A stretch of 64,000 nucleotides of DNA from Plotosus lineatus (lineage: Eukaryota; Chordata; Actinopteri; Siluriformes; Plotosidae). The notes beneath the pieces were generated by a model. It made no database searches. It worked only from the letters and a program-made list of their open reading frames with translations, and was not told the origin of the DNA. The DNA lies in contig CM045729.1 in NCBI GenBank assembly GCA_024760905.1, positions 62,615,080-62,679,079 of the forward strand, given 5' to 3'. Of this stretch, positions 49,406-62,252 are shown piece after piece (positions within the stretch are counted from its first letter, which is position 1; every line of letters starts with the position of its first letter). The translations under genes and the position numbers were made by a program.

Positions 49406-50771
49406 CATGGTAGATAGCATAGCTTCCAGTGGATTAAAGAGGTCATTATACCTTAGAAACAAAAGTTTCAGGTTAATGGCTTGGTTGGTTGAAGTTCAAT
49501 GGATTTTCAAAATTTGATGATTTTAGGCATTTTTGTCAAATGTCAATTCTCTAACCCCCTTTAAACCCCAACCCATGGTCATAGTTGCCAACTAGTATGT
49601 AAAAAAATGTATTTAGTACGTTTTCTTGTGTCTGAGTACAGAAATACATTTTTGAGTCGGATAATACGTATTCAAATAATAATGCCGGCTATTTACCAAA
49701 AAATAAACAAACCATTAACTTTCACTATGAAGAATGCAAATAAGAAAATGTATGAGCCACTCAGAGTACCACCCATTGCCAAATTTAGCAACTGTGCATG
49801 TGTATGGACACTGTGCATGTGTATAGGCACTGTTTATGCCGGAAGTTGGGCCATGAACTAGCACACATCTGTGAAGCAGTTGTGCAGCACAGTAAGAACA
49901 AGGTGCATAAAAGGGCTTTACAATCCGAATCGGAGGTAGGACGTGCTCAAACTTTGTTGATTTATTTCACTTCAAAGACAGAAAATACCAATACTATCAA
50001 AGCTGAATGTTTGTTTGCAGCCTTTTATGTGGAACATAACATTCCTCTAGCTGCTGTGAATCACATAGGCAAACTGCTCAAGTAGCAGATGTAAACAAGA
50101 CAGACAGCTGTACCTTCAATTCCCTCATTCCCTTCTTTTTCACAGTTTCCAGTTTTGATCAAAACTGGAATTGAAGACAAAGATGAAGCTATTAACAACC
50201 TTGAGATTCAGTTTAATGATTATTGCTCAACCAGTTTCCGAGAGGAACAAATGAGAATGCCTGCAGATGAGTTGTGGTTCTCACTTTCTCACATTGTCAA
50301 AGGAGATGGGAAGCCTAGCTTTCAAAAGTTGGCCATTGCATGTTAGGTATTTTATCAATTCCACACAGCAATGCTGAATGTGAAAGAATTTTCAGTCAGG
50401 TGAGAAAGAATAAGACAGACTTCAAGGGATCACTATCAGATGACATGCTGTCAGCCCTACTTATTCAAAAATCAAGAAGCAACACCTGTTATGAACACAC
50501 ATCCACTACCTCCTTCTTTAAGAGAGCAAAGGCTGCTACAAAGGAAGCAGTCAAAATGGATTAGTTAGAAGAATGACAATTGCTTGACTTTGACATCCCC
50601 TTGTCTGTCTGTACACTTCTCAATTGGGGAAGTTTATTTTCAAGTGATGGGATGTCTACACTATGGAGTTAGGATTGCTTTGTGGTGAGTAAAAATGCTT
50701 AGTACTAGGAAACTACATTTACTGATTGATGCATTTCATGTGAATCAACTTAAAACATGTTGAAGAATGTT

Positions 50772-50803
<32 letters not shown>

Positions 50804-51050
50804 TGGGGAAAAGGGTTTCGTATCGACTCGTTGCATTTTGACAGGCCGCGAGAGCAGAGTCGATTTTTTAGTTTGGAAATGTTGGCAGCTATGCATGGTA
50901 GATAGCCTAAAACGGATACATCCTATGGATTAAGCAGGTCATTATAACTTAGAAACAAAAATTTCAGGTTAACGGCTTGGTTGGTGAAATTTGAATGAAT
51001 TTTCAAAGATTGGTCATTTTCAGTCATTTTTTTTCTGTGGCGTAAATTGT
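49406..51050 (+). repeat. ~168-bp direct repeat split by a hAT element
   Basis: Unit one starts catggtagatagcatagct at 49406, and a second start, catggt, comes 168 bases later at 49574. The hAT element follows. Unit two resumes at 50894 with catggtagatagcctaaaac. Both share ttagaaacaaaa(g/a)tttcaggtt and cggcttggttgg. The units are perhaps 75-80% identical by eye. Confidence 0.65.
49580..50893 (+). mobile_element. hAT element with deleted transposase
   Basis: The left end catagttgccaac and right end gttggcagctatg are inverted. On the plus strand, pieces read CRKLGHELAHICEAVV, then AECLFAAFYVEHNIPLAAVN, then ADELWFSLSHIVKGDG and finally LGILSIPHSNAECERIFSQV. The last is the conserved hAT C-terminal dimerisation motif, and the VEHNIPL segment is a known early hAT motif. 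The catalytic middle is missing and frames break. Flanking catggt is shared by both sides, part of an 8-bp target duplication obscured by the repeat. A poly-A run lies at 50778-50803. Confidence 0.78.
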
Positions 51051-51558
51051 CATTTGAGGCATATTTGATGGACAATAACTTCAAAAGTTAGAAGAACTGT
51101 CCTCCAAAAAGTTAGAGTGGTTTAGTCTATCCTATTATTTTAGAAAATAGCATAATTAGGCTTTGTATATGTCTAATTTTGAAAATATAGGTGTCTAAAA
51201 ATGCCACCTTTGCCAATATGGTGCTACCATAATTTGAAAAAAAAAATTGCATTTTGAAATGGCTTTTACTACAAAACTTATTACCTGAGAGTCCTGAAAC
51301 TCTAATGCAGAACTAGGTTTTAGAAATGACTGAGAAATGGCATTAAGTGGCATTAAATTTACATATCTCCCAAGAGTGTTTCAAATGATGTCCGAGCCAG
51401 GGGCTTGAAGTGGGGGTAATGCAACGGGCTCTATCTTGAAAACTGTTCAAGATAATTGCATATAATTTGGACAGGTGATTTTTAATGGTTAACCCAACAA
51501 ACAGAACTTAAAAACATCCATGTATGATGACTTTAATTTTTTCGGTGCCGGTACCCAT
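51051..51558. other. Unassigned sequence
   Basis: AT-rich; it may continue the degenerate direct repeat unit to the left. No gene recognised. Confidence 0.4.
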
Positions 51559-51570
51559 TTATACGCATCT

Positions 51571-51852
51571 TCTTTTCCTTTCAGCTGTTCCCTTCAGGGG
51601 TCGCCACAGCGAATGATCTGCCTCCATCTTCATGGAAGTCATATTAATGATTCGGGGGTTGATTTGACATAGGTTTTTCGGTCAGATGCGCTCCCCGACA
51701 CAACCCTTAGCAACGGCAGAAACATGCTGATGGCTATGCAGCCTACTCTTGATGAAAGTCAGCAATGATTCTTTTATATGCCTCTCACCAGAGACAGTGA
51801 GAGACATGACCAGCCTTTGATAACACAGTTTGCTGCACTGGAGGGGAGATAG
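51571..51852 (-). mobile_element. SINE A with RTE-type tail, head truncated
   Basis: On the minus strand the body is followed by the RTE-type tail: ggttgtgtcggggagcgcat, and then gatcattcgctgtggcgacc with extra LINE bases before it (agatggaggca) that other SINE copies lack. The flanks ttatacgcatct (51559-51570) and ttataggcatct (51853-51864) match at 11 of 12. Confidence 0.82.
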
Positions 51853-51864
51853 TTATAGGCATCT

Positions 51865-52496
51865 AAACAATACAATATACAGACAATATCAAATATGTTC
51901 TGTCTCCACTTTTGTGACTGGAAGAGACACTCATCAATGTTCTGTATTCTGAGCCTGTGTATAACTAGTAATTACCCAGCAGTAACACTTTCGTTTAAAG
52001 ATAGTGTTCAGAAACAACTATAAACTATGCATAAACCCTGACATAAATCTGTGTAAATATTTTCATGCACCGTGTTTTATACTTAGTCCAAATGCTTAAA
52101 GGCAGATTTTGGATTACAATGTATTAACTTAATGACTGTGGATAAACTGAATCTTCCACAAGTCACTGGTGTACACAGTTTGCAAAAAAGGAAAGAGGTT
52201 AGAAAAGAGGTTAATTGATTTTCTATATATTTTTAAGTATATAATTATTTTTCCACAAGTGCAGGGGAAATGCAACAGCAATATAAGTAAGTAGCAAAGC
52301 AAAATATTTATATTATTGCTTAAGAAGTAAGTAATAATTACAATGAAGTGAAAACTTATACTGAGCATCATCAAGTTTTTAATTTGGGTCTACAAGTTAT
52401 TTTTTCTATCCATGACAAATATCTTTGAGCAAAACAAGGATATTTGTTCCATCTTTGCCATCCAAAACCAATAATTTGATTCTACTTATATAGCCT
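51865..52496. other. Unassigned sequence
   Basis: Nothing recognised. Confidence 0.45.
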
Positions 52497-52625
52497 GTGA
52501 TGGCCTGAGATGCTGTCCAGGGCGTACTCTGCCCTTCATCACCCAGAGTCGGCCAAGATGGACACCAGCCTCCACTCAACCATAATTAGGATTAAGCGGT
52601 TCATAAAATGAATGAAAGAATGAAT
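52497..52625 (+). mobile_element. L2-type SINE tail fragment
   Basis: cctgtgatggcctgagatgc, tgtccagggcgtactctgcc and the aattaggattaagcggttca terminal part are present, with a gaatgaaagaatgaatt end. The head and body are lost, so the family (A or B) cannot be told. Confidence 0.75.
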
Positions 52626-52667
52626 TATATTTCCTGTCTCAATGTATGAATGCTACAGAACACTTTC

Positions 52668-52970
52668 ATTTCATTTCATTTTCCAGACCAGTTTATCCTT
52701 TACCCTATCCCATCTAACTGTGATAGTGGGGTGCACACTGAACAGCTCACCAGTCTATTCAATGACAACATACACACAACCATTTGTACTCACTTTCACA
52801 CCTGGAGGTAATTAAAAAAAAGCCAATTAGCCTATAATGCAAGTCTTTGAACTGTAGAAGAAAACTGGAGCTCCCAGAGTGTAACAAATGGAGAGAAGCT
52901 TGCAAACCACAAACAGAAATTACCAAGCTGATCATGGAACTTGAAGTAAGGACCAACTTGCTGTGATCCC
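52668..52970 (-). mobile_element. SINE B, diverged
   Basis: On the minus strand: head traces (tcacagcaagttggtcc), body with tttgcaagcttctctcc and an L2-like tail ending gaaatgaaatg. Confidence 0.7.
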
Positions 52971-53703
<733 letters not shown>

Positions 53704-54124
53704 ACACTTACACCTTTATACACACATTCCTCTATGCAGACCATTAGGTGTTTGAGGACTGCTGAGGTCTCAGCATGGCCCTGATGGTTTGTCATTCTGA
53801 AGCACTGCATTAGAACAGTCACAAGAGAGCCTCAGTGAACTGGATCTGTCATAACACTGCAATTCGTACTGAGAATGGCAAGCTCTTCTACTTCCTGTGG
53901 TAGGTTAACTTGGTACACACAGCCCCAGGAGTGATGAGCTTTCAACAGAGCCACAGGAAAACAAACAAATGTCACATCACTATAAAAAGCACAACACTAG
54001 TTCAAAATCATATGCTGCTATTTCATTGAAGGTTTCTCAGTGTGATGTCTCAAAGCAGATTTAATGTAAATAGATATAATTAGCTTTACTCTTATCATTT
54101 GCATACATAATACTGCACTTTATT

Positions 54125-54423
54125 CATTCATTCATTCATTTTCTGAACCGCTTAATCCAGATTAGGGTCACAGGAAGCCTGGCACTCATCTCAGCCGACT
54201 CATTACACCCTGAACAGCTCGAAAGACCTTAGCAGGGAAGAAACATACTGATGGCTATGCAGTCTGCTCTTCATGAAAGTCAACAATGGTTCTTTTACAT
54301 TTTACATAGCCAGCCTTTGATAACCCAGTTGGCTGCACTGGCGGACAGCAGTGAAAAAAAGGGTTTGAACCCCCAACCTTGGGATCAGTAATCCAGCACC
54401 TTACTATCGGGCCACCACTGTCT
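54125..54423 (-). mobile_element. SINE A, L2-type tail, target duplication seen
   Basis: The 13-bp flanks actgcactttatt (54112-54124) and actgcacttcatt (54424-54436) differ at one base. On the minus strand the head is cagtggtggcccgatagtaa with B box gttgggggttcaaacc. The body and L2-like tail are complete, with (gaat)n end. Confidence 0.9.
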
Positions 54424-54436
54424 ACTGCACTTCATT

Positions 54437-55080
54437 ATTAATTCTAAATATTTCCCTTTTCAGATTGATGGAAAGCCACCAATAAATTCTTGGTATTCAT
54501 CTATGAGCTGACTTATCGGTTGTTGACATCGGATAAAGTGAATGATTATTTGCAGTTTATACAGGCCAATGTTCCTCCTCATAACCATCATATAAGATAG
54601 ATGGATTCACCCCTCCTCCTCCAGTAGACCTGTCTGCCATCTCAGTCAATTAGTATCTGAGAGTGAGCCATATCTGAGAGCTAGTAGCAACATCCATGTA
54701 TCAAAATTCCACCAACAGTGTTGTCAGTAGGATCTAGCCGACCTATCTTACATAATATCTACATACCACCTTTCCCACTCCTCATAGAAAAAAGTAAGCA
54801 AGAAAATGCCAGTCTACTGTCAAGACTAGAGGCTGAAAAACCAATAAAGTTGTGTTTTTTGTGTTTTGGTGGAAAAGATTCTAATTCTTGAAAATGAAAA
54901 TATGTCCTTACCATCATGTACGCTTTTTTGTCTCGAGTGATTCGGAAACTGTGTTAGCGGGGAATAGCATATGGTCTGACGACAGTGGCTATGATGTGCT
55001 TTCCTCCAGGCTAAAACAATTATAGATTTTTGCAGATAACACCCTCTCAATCGGAATAAATTTCCCAATCATACTTCGCC
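54437..55080. other. Unassigned sequence
   Basis: Nothing recognised; short ORFs lack motifs. Confidence 0.45.
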
Positions 55081-55420
55081 TCATTCATTCATTAGTTCAT
55101 TATCCTAGTTATATCCATAATCCTAATTAGAGTCCCGGGGAGGCTAGAGCCCATCACAACTGGCTCTGGGTAAGGGCAGAGTACACCCTGGACAGCTCGC
55201 CAGGCCATCCCAGGGCAGAAACAGACAGACAGCAATGCAGCCTACTCTTTACAAAAGTCAGTAATGATTCCTTCATTTGCCTCTCATTACAGATCTTTAA
55301 TTTAATAATCCACTTAGCTGCACTGGGGGGATAGCTGTGACAACCCAGTGATAGTGTGGCTTGAACCCCGACCCTGGGATCAGTAATCCAGCACCATACA
55401 ATCAGGCCACCACTGCCCCT
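55081..55420 (-). mobile_element. SINE A, L2-type tail
   Basis: Head ggggcagtggtggcctgatt and B-box region gtcggggttcaagccac on the minus strand, body, and L2-like tail with gaatgaatgaatga end. Confidence 0.85.
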
Positions 55421-55739
55421 CAACTCATTCAACAATCGCTTAATATTGTAAGAAGTACGTACAGGATGTAATAATTGCTTGTGCTGTTGGTATAAAAGTA
55501 TTAGACCAACATACTTATTTCTCCCTTCTTCCAAAGTACCATCAGTTACGGCTGGGGTTGGTAACTTTTTAGATGTTTAGACAAGCTGTTATATTGGTTG
55601 ACATGATCATTACACTCCAACAACAGTCACTTATGAGATCCAAAAATCAGTTGATGGAAATTGATGAAAAATCAGTTATTTGTGTTCAAACTAAAGCTGG
55701 AAAAAATGCCATCCATTCACTTTTTAAAACTTTTTCATC

Positions 55740-55990
55740 CCATTCGTTCATTCATTCATTCAGTTCAGTTTCAGTAAACGCTTAATCCTAGTTAGGGTCG
55801 CGGAGAGGCTGGTGCCAATCCCAGCCGACTCCAGGCGAGGGCAGCCTACACCCTGGACAGCTCGCCAGCCCATCGCAGGGCAGAAAGACGCTTTGCAGCC
55901 TACGCTTGTCGAAAGTCATCAATGGTTCTTTTACATGGACCTCTCACCATACACCATGAGAAACATGACCGGCCTTGGCTGCATTGCATT
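55740..55990 (-). mobile_element. SINE A, L2-type tail, head missing
   Basis: Body from about tgcagccaaggccgg through the L2-like tail, ending gaatgaatgaatgaacg on the minus strand. It lies just upstream of another copy in the same orientation. Confidence 0.8.
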
Positions 55991-56070
55991 TTCATCCTAT
56001 ATTCCCACAAACCATTCATTTTTAGATGACTCGGTGATAGCTTCAGTTCCTTTGTAAAAATATATGTTCA

Positions 56071-56415
56071 TTCATTCATTCATTCATTCATCCATCCATT
56101 TTCTAAACCGCTTAATCTTAATTAGGTCACGGGGAGGCTGGCACCCATCTCAGCCGACTCTGGGCAAGGGCAGAGTACACCCTGGACCGCTCGCAAGACC
56201 ATAGCAGGGAGGCAACATGCTGACGGCTATGCAGCTACTCTTGATGAAAGATAGCAATGGTTCTCTTACCATCAGCAGTGAGAAACATGGCAGGCCTTTG
56301 ATAAACCAGTTAGCTACACTTGGTGGACAGCAGTGTCAACCCATAGATCATGGGACTTGAACCCCCAAACTTGGGTTAAGTAATCTAATACCTTACCACT
56401 GGGCCAGCACTGACC
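56071..56415 (-). mobile_element. SINE A, L2-type tail
   Basis: Head cagtgctggcccagtggtaa and B-box region tttgggggttcaagtcc on the minus strand, full body and tail ending (gaat)n. Confidence 0.87.
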
Positions 56416-57350
56416 CTGACAAGGTTTTTCTCTCAATGCACAGTGCCGATGGTTATGTTACATACTATACAGTACGTATACAATAGTTATAATCAACCCT
56501 AGTTATAAACCTACCACAATTAAATCCACTGCATAAAAATTCCCCTCAAAATTATATTACTGCATTATTCCATCATATCCTGCCTATCCAGTCTTATTAT
56601 CCTGTCCTGTTCTCAGTGTCTGGCCTCCTGCCCTTTGTCCACACCATCTCAGCTGTCTCTGTACACCTGTCTGTTGCCCACAAATTCATGAGCCTGAGAG
56701 CCCAGCTGCACCACCACTACACACCTGAGAGACATTGTCTCCAAGCAGATGTCACTTCAACTCATGCGGAACAGCTATCACAAAATCTTTGTTTGCAGGG
56801 AAACATCTGCTTTCAACCCTCTTCATGAATATTTGGTAAGCATAAGGACGCACATAAAGCAATTATAATAAGGTTTCAATGTCACTAAAAGAAAATGCTG
56901 AGCGACCTCAATGGAACTGTTTATGACTTTAACTATTGCCATGAAACATTTCCTACAAAATTCTTATAATTGAAAAACCCCTTGTAATGTACTACAGTCC
57001 TGATACTAGACCCATCGGAACATAAAATTAATAATTATTCTTTTATTATATTAGCTCATCAATCAACCTGCAGATCCATGATGTATTCTTCTTTTTGTTG
57101 ATTTATTTTTGCTTCTTCTGTTTGTTTACAAAGGAATATAACACAGAGAGGTGCACTGGGTAGTGTCTAACCCCTTCACAGCGCTAGGGTTTCCATGCTG
57201 ATCCTCAGTTTGGTGGCTACTGTAACTTCACATATTCTGAGCCACAAAAACAAGTAGGTTCAAATACGATTCAAATTTTAAATTTATAAATAAAAGATGA
57301 CATGTGTTTATTGATATGTACGTAATATCTAATTTACATAATGTGCATGA
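56416..57350. other. Unassigned sequence
   Basis: No gene or repeat recognised. Part of it (56580-56830) is slightly GC-richer but has no convincing coding signal. Confidence 0.45.
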
Positions 57351-57358
57351 CTTTAGAC

Positions 57359-57944
57359 CAGTGCTTCTCAAATAGTGGGGTATCATGCCGGGGTGAGCGC
57401 GTTCTATGATGCCGGGGTGAGCACGTAGATCCTGGGGAACATGCTTTTCAGGAATATTGTACGAGAATTTGAGTGTGGTTGCGCCTCCACTCCAGTAGAT
57501 GGCAGTGGCGCTCTCATTGACGCGCTATGGTGTAGCAGTTTTTCGCACGAGCAAACAATATGAAGTGCAGTAAACAACCCGTCAAGAAACAACGCAGAAA
57601 AAATCCGAACAGGAACGAAGAGAAAGGTGGAGAGGGATGGAGATATTAAGACATAAGTTGAATGAGTTTAAATAAGGACGTTTTGTTTTTTTATTTCAGG
57701 CACATTGGTGCACTTTAAATCTTTTCTGTTACAGATTAAAAAACAATATTAATGAAGTTTTTCTTTGTTGTAAGTTGAAGTATATCTCTTTCTTTTTTTT
57801 TGTTTTTAATGTTAATAAAGACACATTGTTATGCAGAGGTGTACTAATCACACTTTGAGATAAATAATACTATTTATAGACACACATGGGGGGGGGGGTT
57901 TCCTTCATAGAGGGGGCACCACAGAAAATAATTGAGAAGCACCG
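57359..57944. mobile_element. hAT non-autonomous element, 586 bp
   Basis: The left end cagtgcttctcaaatagtgg and right end aataattgagaagcaccg are inverted. The 8-bp flanks ctttagac (57351-57358) and ctttaaac (57945-57952) match at 7 of 8. A duplicated gccggggtgagc lies near the left end, and a G9 run near 57888 precedes the right arm. It has no transposase frame. It is inserted next to a SINE B body. Confidence 0.85.
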
Positions 57945-57950
57945 CTTTAA

Positions 57951-58075
57951 ACTGTGGGAGGAAACCAGCACACGAACATTCAAACTCCACACAGAAACAC
58001 CCTCATCAATTATCGAGCTGAAACGTAGAACCTTTTGGCAGTGAGGCAACAGTAGAAACCACTATTCCAACATGC
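57951..58075 (-). mobile_element. SINE B fragment
   Basis: Antisense of the SINE B body and head: actgtgggaggaaaccagca, then aaactccacacagaaacacc and gcagtgaggcaacag. The hAT element at 57359 abuts it and probably inserted into it. Confidence 0.65.
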
Positions 58076-58586
58076 TTTTTCTAATGCACACAGACATAAA
58101 ATCATTTTGACATCTGGAAAAAAAATGGAGCTCATTTCTTCATGCTTGGCTTTCTGTCTGAAAAGGCTAAAGATGGAAACTTCAACAATGCCCCTTTTTC
58201 AGCATATATACTGCACACTTCTTGTGCATTAAGTAATAATTAATGGCAATCATTACAGGTATTAGGACTCTTTTAGTTCTCTTAGTCTTCACTCATCTGT
58301 CTCATGTGGCTGCTAGAAAGTCGGTTCCCTGTGCACTTTTTGTAGACCTGCTTAGCACATATACTCATGGGTGAATTTCTACACTAATTAAGTAACAGGA
58401 TAAATTTCTTTGGAGACACTGCTGAACAGGGTAAAAAAAAAAGGTGAAAATTACACAACTAAGCAACCCAGGTGAACTCAACACCTCCCTCCATACAATA
58501 ATGCTTATTCAAAGGCACTAAATTAAGTATAAGGCAGATATTTCTCTTTGAAATAAAAAGTCTATTTGCATACATAAATCCCCATG

Positions 58587-58590
<4 letters not shown>
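58076..58590. other. Unassigned sequence
   Basis: Nothing recognised. A (CA)n tract at 58591-58632 precedes the next element. Confidence 0.45.
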
Positions 58591-58630
<40 letters not shown>

Positions 58631-58634
<4 letters not shown>

Positions 58635-59114
58635 GATCCCTCACTTTCCATGGTTAATTGGGATCAAGATCCCCCCATGACCACCAAATTCCGTGAAGTA
58701 GGATCAAGCCCCCCAACCCACTTCCTGACTGATGTATATGTACGTGTATACAGTATGTGTATATAATATCAATAAATACATATCCAATGCTATAAATGCT
58801 TATAATAATAATTAAACATTAAAAAATAATGTTTAAGATGTAAATTAAATATAAATACACACATACAGACGCCCACGTGCGTGCACGCACTCAGATGCAC
58901 ACCTCACAAAAATGTAAGTAGTTTTGATAGGAGGTTTTGGGTTATTTTTTTGTTTGCTTGTTTGCTTAATTGGCCTTGTTTTTGTGGCATTTTCCTAAGG
59001 TTTTTCAACTATTCTTCCTTAATTTCCTTATTCTTTTAATTCGACGAATATTAAAAAAAACTGCCATGCACTGAAGTCGCAGGAATTGAAGTTTGAAGTA
59101 GTGAGGGATCCCTG
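58631..59114. mobile_element. Small TA-type DNA element, 'cagggatccctcac' family
   Basis: The left end cagggatccctcactttcca and right end tagtgagggatccctg are inverted, with TATA at the right flank. It includes a central tatcaataaatacata region and an arm with aaggccaattaagcaaacaa in antisense. It has no coding capacity and is 484 bp. The terminal motif resembles Tigger-type ends, but no transposase was seen. Confidence 0.75.
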
Positions 59115-59124
59115 TATATATATA

Positions 59125-59931
59125 CAGGAAAACCTCCGCTGGCGAACGCTTAAGCTCACGAACTTTTCGCCTCAAGAACATTAAATTTGCGATCATATAG
59201 TCTCTGCTGACGAACTAGTTTTCGGCGGACGAATCAAACCACGCGGTCGAACAGCGCCACGGTGGCGGCCACGAGAAGCTGACGCACGCTCATGGCGTCA
59301 CAGTTAAATCACCCCCTTTCTTTGAGTGCGGAAGTGGTTTGTGTTTGCTGGACATTTTGGACCATATTGAGTGTACTTTTGCTATTATGGGACCGAAAAA
59401 GACCCCACCACAGGCGGAGATCATTGAAAAACACGAACGAGGTGTGCGTTTGTGTGACTTAGCGTCCCAGTACCAGTACGCTAAGTCTACCATTGCTCCC
59501 ATCCTTAAGAACAAGGAAGCTATTAAGGGTGTGTGTGTGGCTAAGGTTGTTTCCAAACAGTAGGCGTTTCCAAACTCTCCTTCCAAACAGTAAGTCCCTC
59601 CCTCCCTCCCTCCTCCCACTCCCTCCTCCTCCCACTCCATTCCATCAAGCCATCAACTACCATCACAAAGGTAAATAAAACGACTTTATTATACAGTACA
59701 GTTTATTTCTTTAATTACAATACAATAGCACATTTATTATACATAAAATAAGGTATATTTTTGTGTAGTTTTAAGGCTTATTTAGTAGAAAATTATGTTT
59801 TATGGGGACCTGGGAACGGATTATTCTCATTTTAATGGTTTCTTATGGGAAATAAATGTTCGGAAGACGAACTTTTCGCCTTACACACACTTTCTGGGAA
59901 CCAATTATGTTCGTGAGCTGAGGTATCACTG
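59125..59931 (+). mobile_element. Tigger (pogo) transposon with transposase N-terminus
   Basis: The left end caggaaaacctccgctggcg and right end cgtgagctgaggtatcactg are imperfect inverted repeats flanked by TATA. At 59390-59563 the plus strand reads MGPKKTPPQAEIIEKHERGV, then RLCDLASQYQYAKSTIAPIL and KNKEAIKG, ending at a stop after KVVSKQ. This is the N-terminal helix-turn-helix of a Tigger-type transposase. Everything between it and the 3' region is deleted. It gives the best link between the short elements of this window and the Tigger group. Confidence 0.85.
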
Positions 59932-59952
59932 TATATATAAAATGTGTGTATA

Positions 59953-60019
<67 letters not shown>

Positions 60020-60480
60020 CAGGATCCTCACTTTCCATGGTTAATGGGGACCGAGGACCCCATGACCACCGATTTCCACGAAGTTGGATCACACACCCCC
60101 ACACCCCGACTGACGTATACATATATGTATATGGTACAGGGATCCCTCGCTACTTTGTGCTTCAATTCATGCGGCTTCAGTGCATCACGTTTTTGTTTTT
60201 TTGTTTGTTTTTTAAAGAATCATCAAATTAAAACATAAGGAAATTAAGGAAGAATAGGGGAAGAAGTTAAGGAAAATGCCTCAAAACAAGGCCAATTAAC
60301 CGCGAAAAGTGAGGGATCCATGTATATAATATCAATAAATACATATTCACCACAATAAAAGCTTAATAATTAAACATGAAAAAAATAATGCATAAGATGT
60401 AAATAAAATATAACTACACACACATACAGACGCGTGCGCACGCACACACTCAGATGCTCACCTAACATAAAAATGTAATT
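60020..60480. mobile_element. 'cagggatccctcac' element carrying an inverted copy of itself
   Basis: The left arm (60020-60135) and the middle (60323-60478, tatcaataaatacatattca and on) match 58631-58920 in order. Between them is 60137-60322, a shorter member of the same family in opposite orientation. It starts cagggatccctcgctacttt, ends ccgcgaaaagtgagggatcc, and lies between TA dinucleotides. The host's own right arm is missing. The (CT)n(TA)n at 59953-60014 adjoins the left end. Confidence 0.75.
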
Positions 60481-60481
60481 A

Positions 60482-60697
60482 CAGTAATCCCCCTTATTTC
60501 GTGGTTAATTGGAACCAGCCTCTTTGCGATATGTGAAAAATTGCAAAATGACTTCTGCACTTCTTAAGGGAACCCACCCACCTATATATTTTATAAATTT
60601 TATATAGAAGTTAATTTGAAAGTCTTCTATGCATGTTAATGTCATACAGGAAACATGTATTAATATATAAATAAATCATACACCTTATAATGACAAT
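60482..60697 (+). mobile_element. Left arm of a further TA-type element
   Basis: It starts cagtaatcccccttatttcg and tggttaattggaaccagc, a terminus of the Tigger-like style. It is interrupted by the SINE at 60698, and its right end was not found. Confidence 0.5.
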
Positions 60698-61047
60698 TTC
60701 TTTCTTTCTTTCTTCCTTTTGGCTTTTTCACTTTTCTCGGGAGTCACCACAGTGAATCATCTGATTCGCAGATTTGATTTGGCATAAATTTTTACGTCGG
60801 ATGCCCTTCCTTTCACAACCCTTTTAGCAAGGGACAGAAACACGCTGACGGCTTTGCAGCTACTCTTTACGAAAGTCAGCAATGGTTCTTTTACATGCCT
60901 CTCACCATAGACAGTGAGAGACATGGCCCACCTTTGATAACCCAGTTAGCTGCATTGGGGGGACAGTGACAACCTTGTGGGGACTCAAACCCCCGACCTT
61001 AGGATCAACGATCTTGCGCCCTACCACTAGACCACCACTGCCCGCCC
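60698..61047 (-). mobile_element. SINE A with RTE-type tail, 18-bp target duplication
   Basis: On the minus strand: head gggcagtggtggtctagtgg, B-box region gtcgggggtttgagtcc, common body to gtgtttctgtccc, then gggttgtgaaaggaagggca, tccgacgtaaaaattta and gattcactgtggtgactccc with an aaggaagaaagaaag end. The flanks acaccttataatgacaat (60680-60697) and acacctcataatgacaat (61048-61065) differ at one base. Confidence 0.92.
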
Positions 61048-61068
61048 ACACCTCATAATGACAATAAA

Positions 61069-61070
<2 letters not shown>

Positions 61071-61129
<59 letters not shown>
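61071..61129 (+). repeat. (TA)n microsatellite
   Basis: About 28 TA units just beyond the SINE target site. Sequence 61130-61384 beyond it has only a (CT)n of about 10 units. Confidence 0.95.
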
Positions 61130-61384
61130 TGTATAACAAACCTTATAAATAACAAATCCACAGCCACGTCGAGGAGGAGAATCACTGGCGGCACTGGTGC
61201 TTGATTGGGACTCGTCAGTGGCCTTATTGCACTGTTATGGTCTGTGCTAGTTGGTGATGTTTAACTCCTCTCTCTCTCTCTCTGCATGCACTGGTGAGGG
61301 GCATGGGTGTGACCCGCAGGCGAAATCCAGAGAGCACACCTGAATTCACTCAGCCATCAGTGCGCTAGAGGAGCTCCATGCTCA

Positions 61385-62246
<862 letters not shown>

Positions 62247-62252
62247 TTCTTT

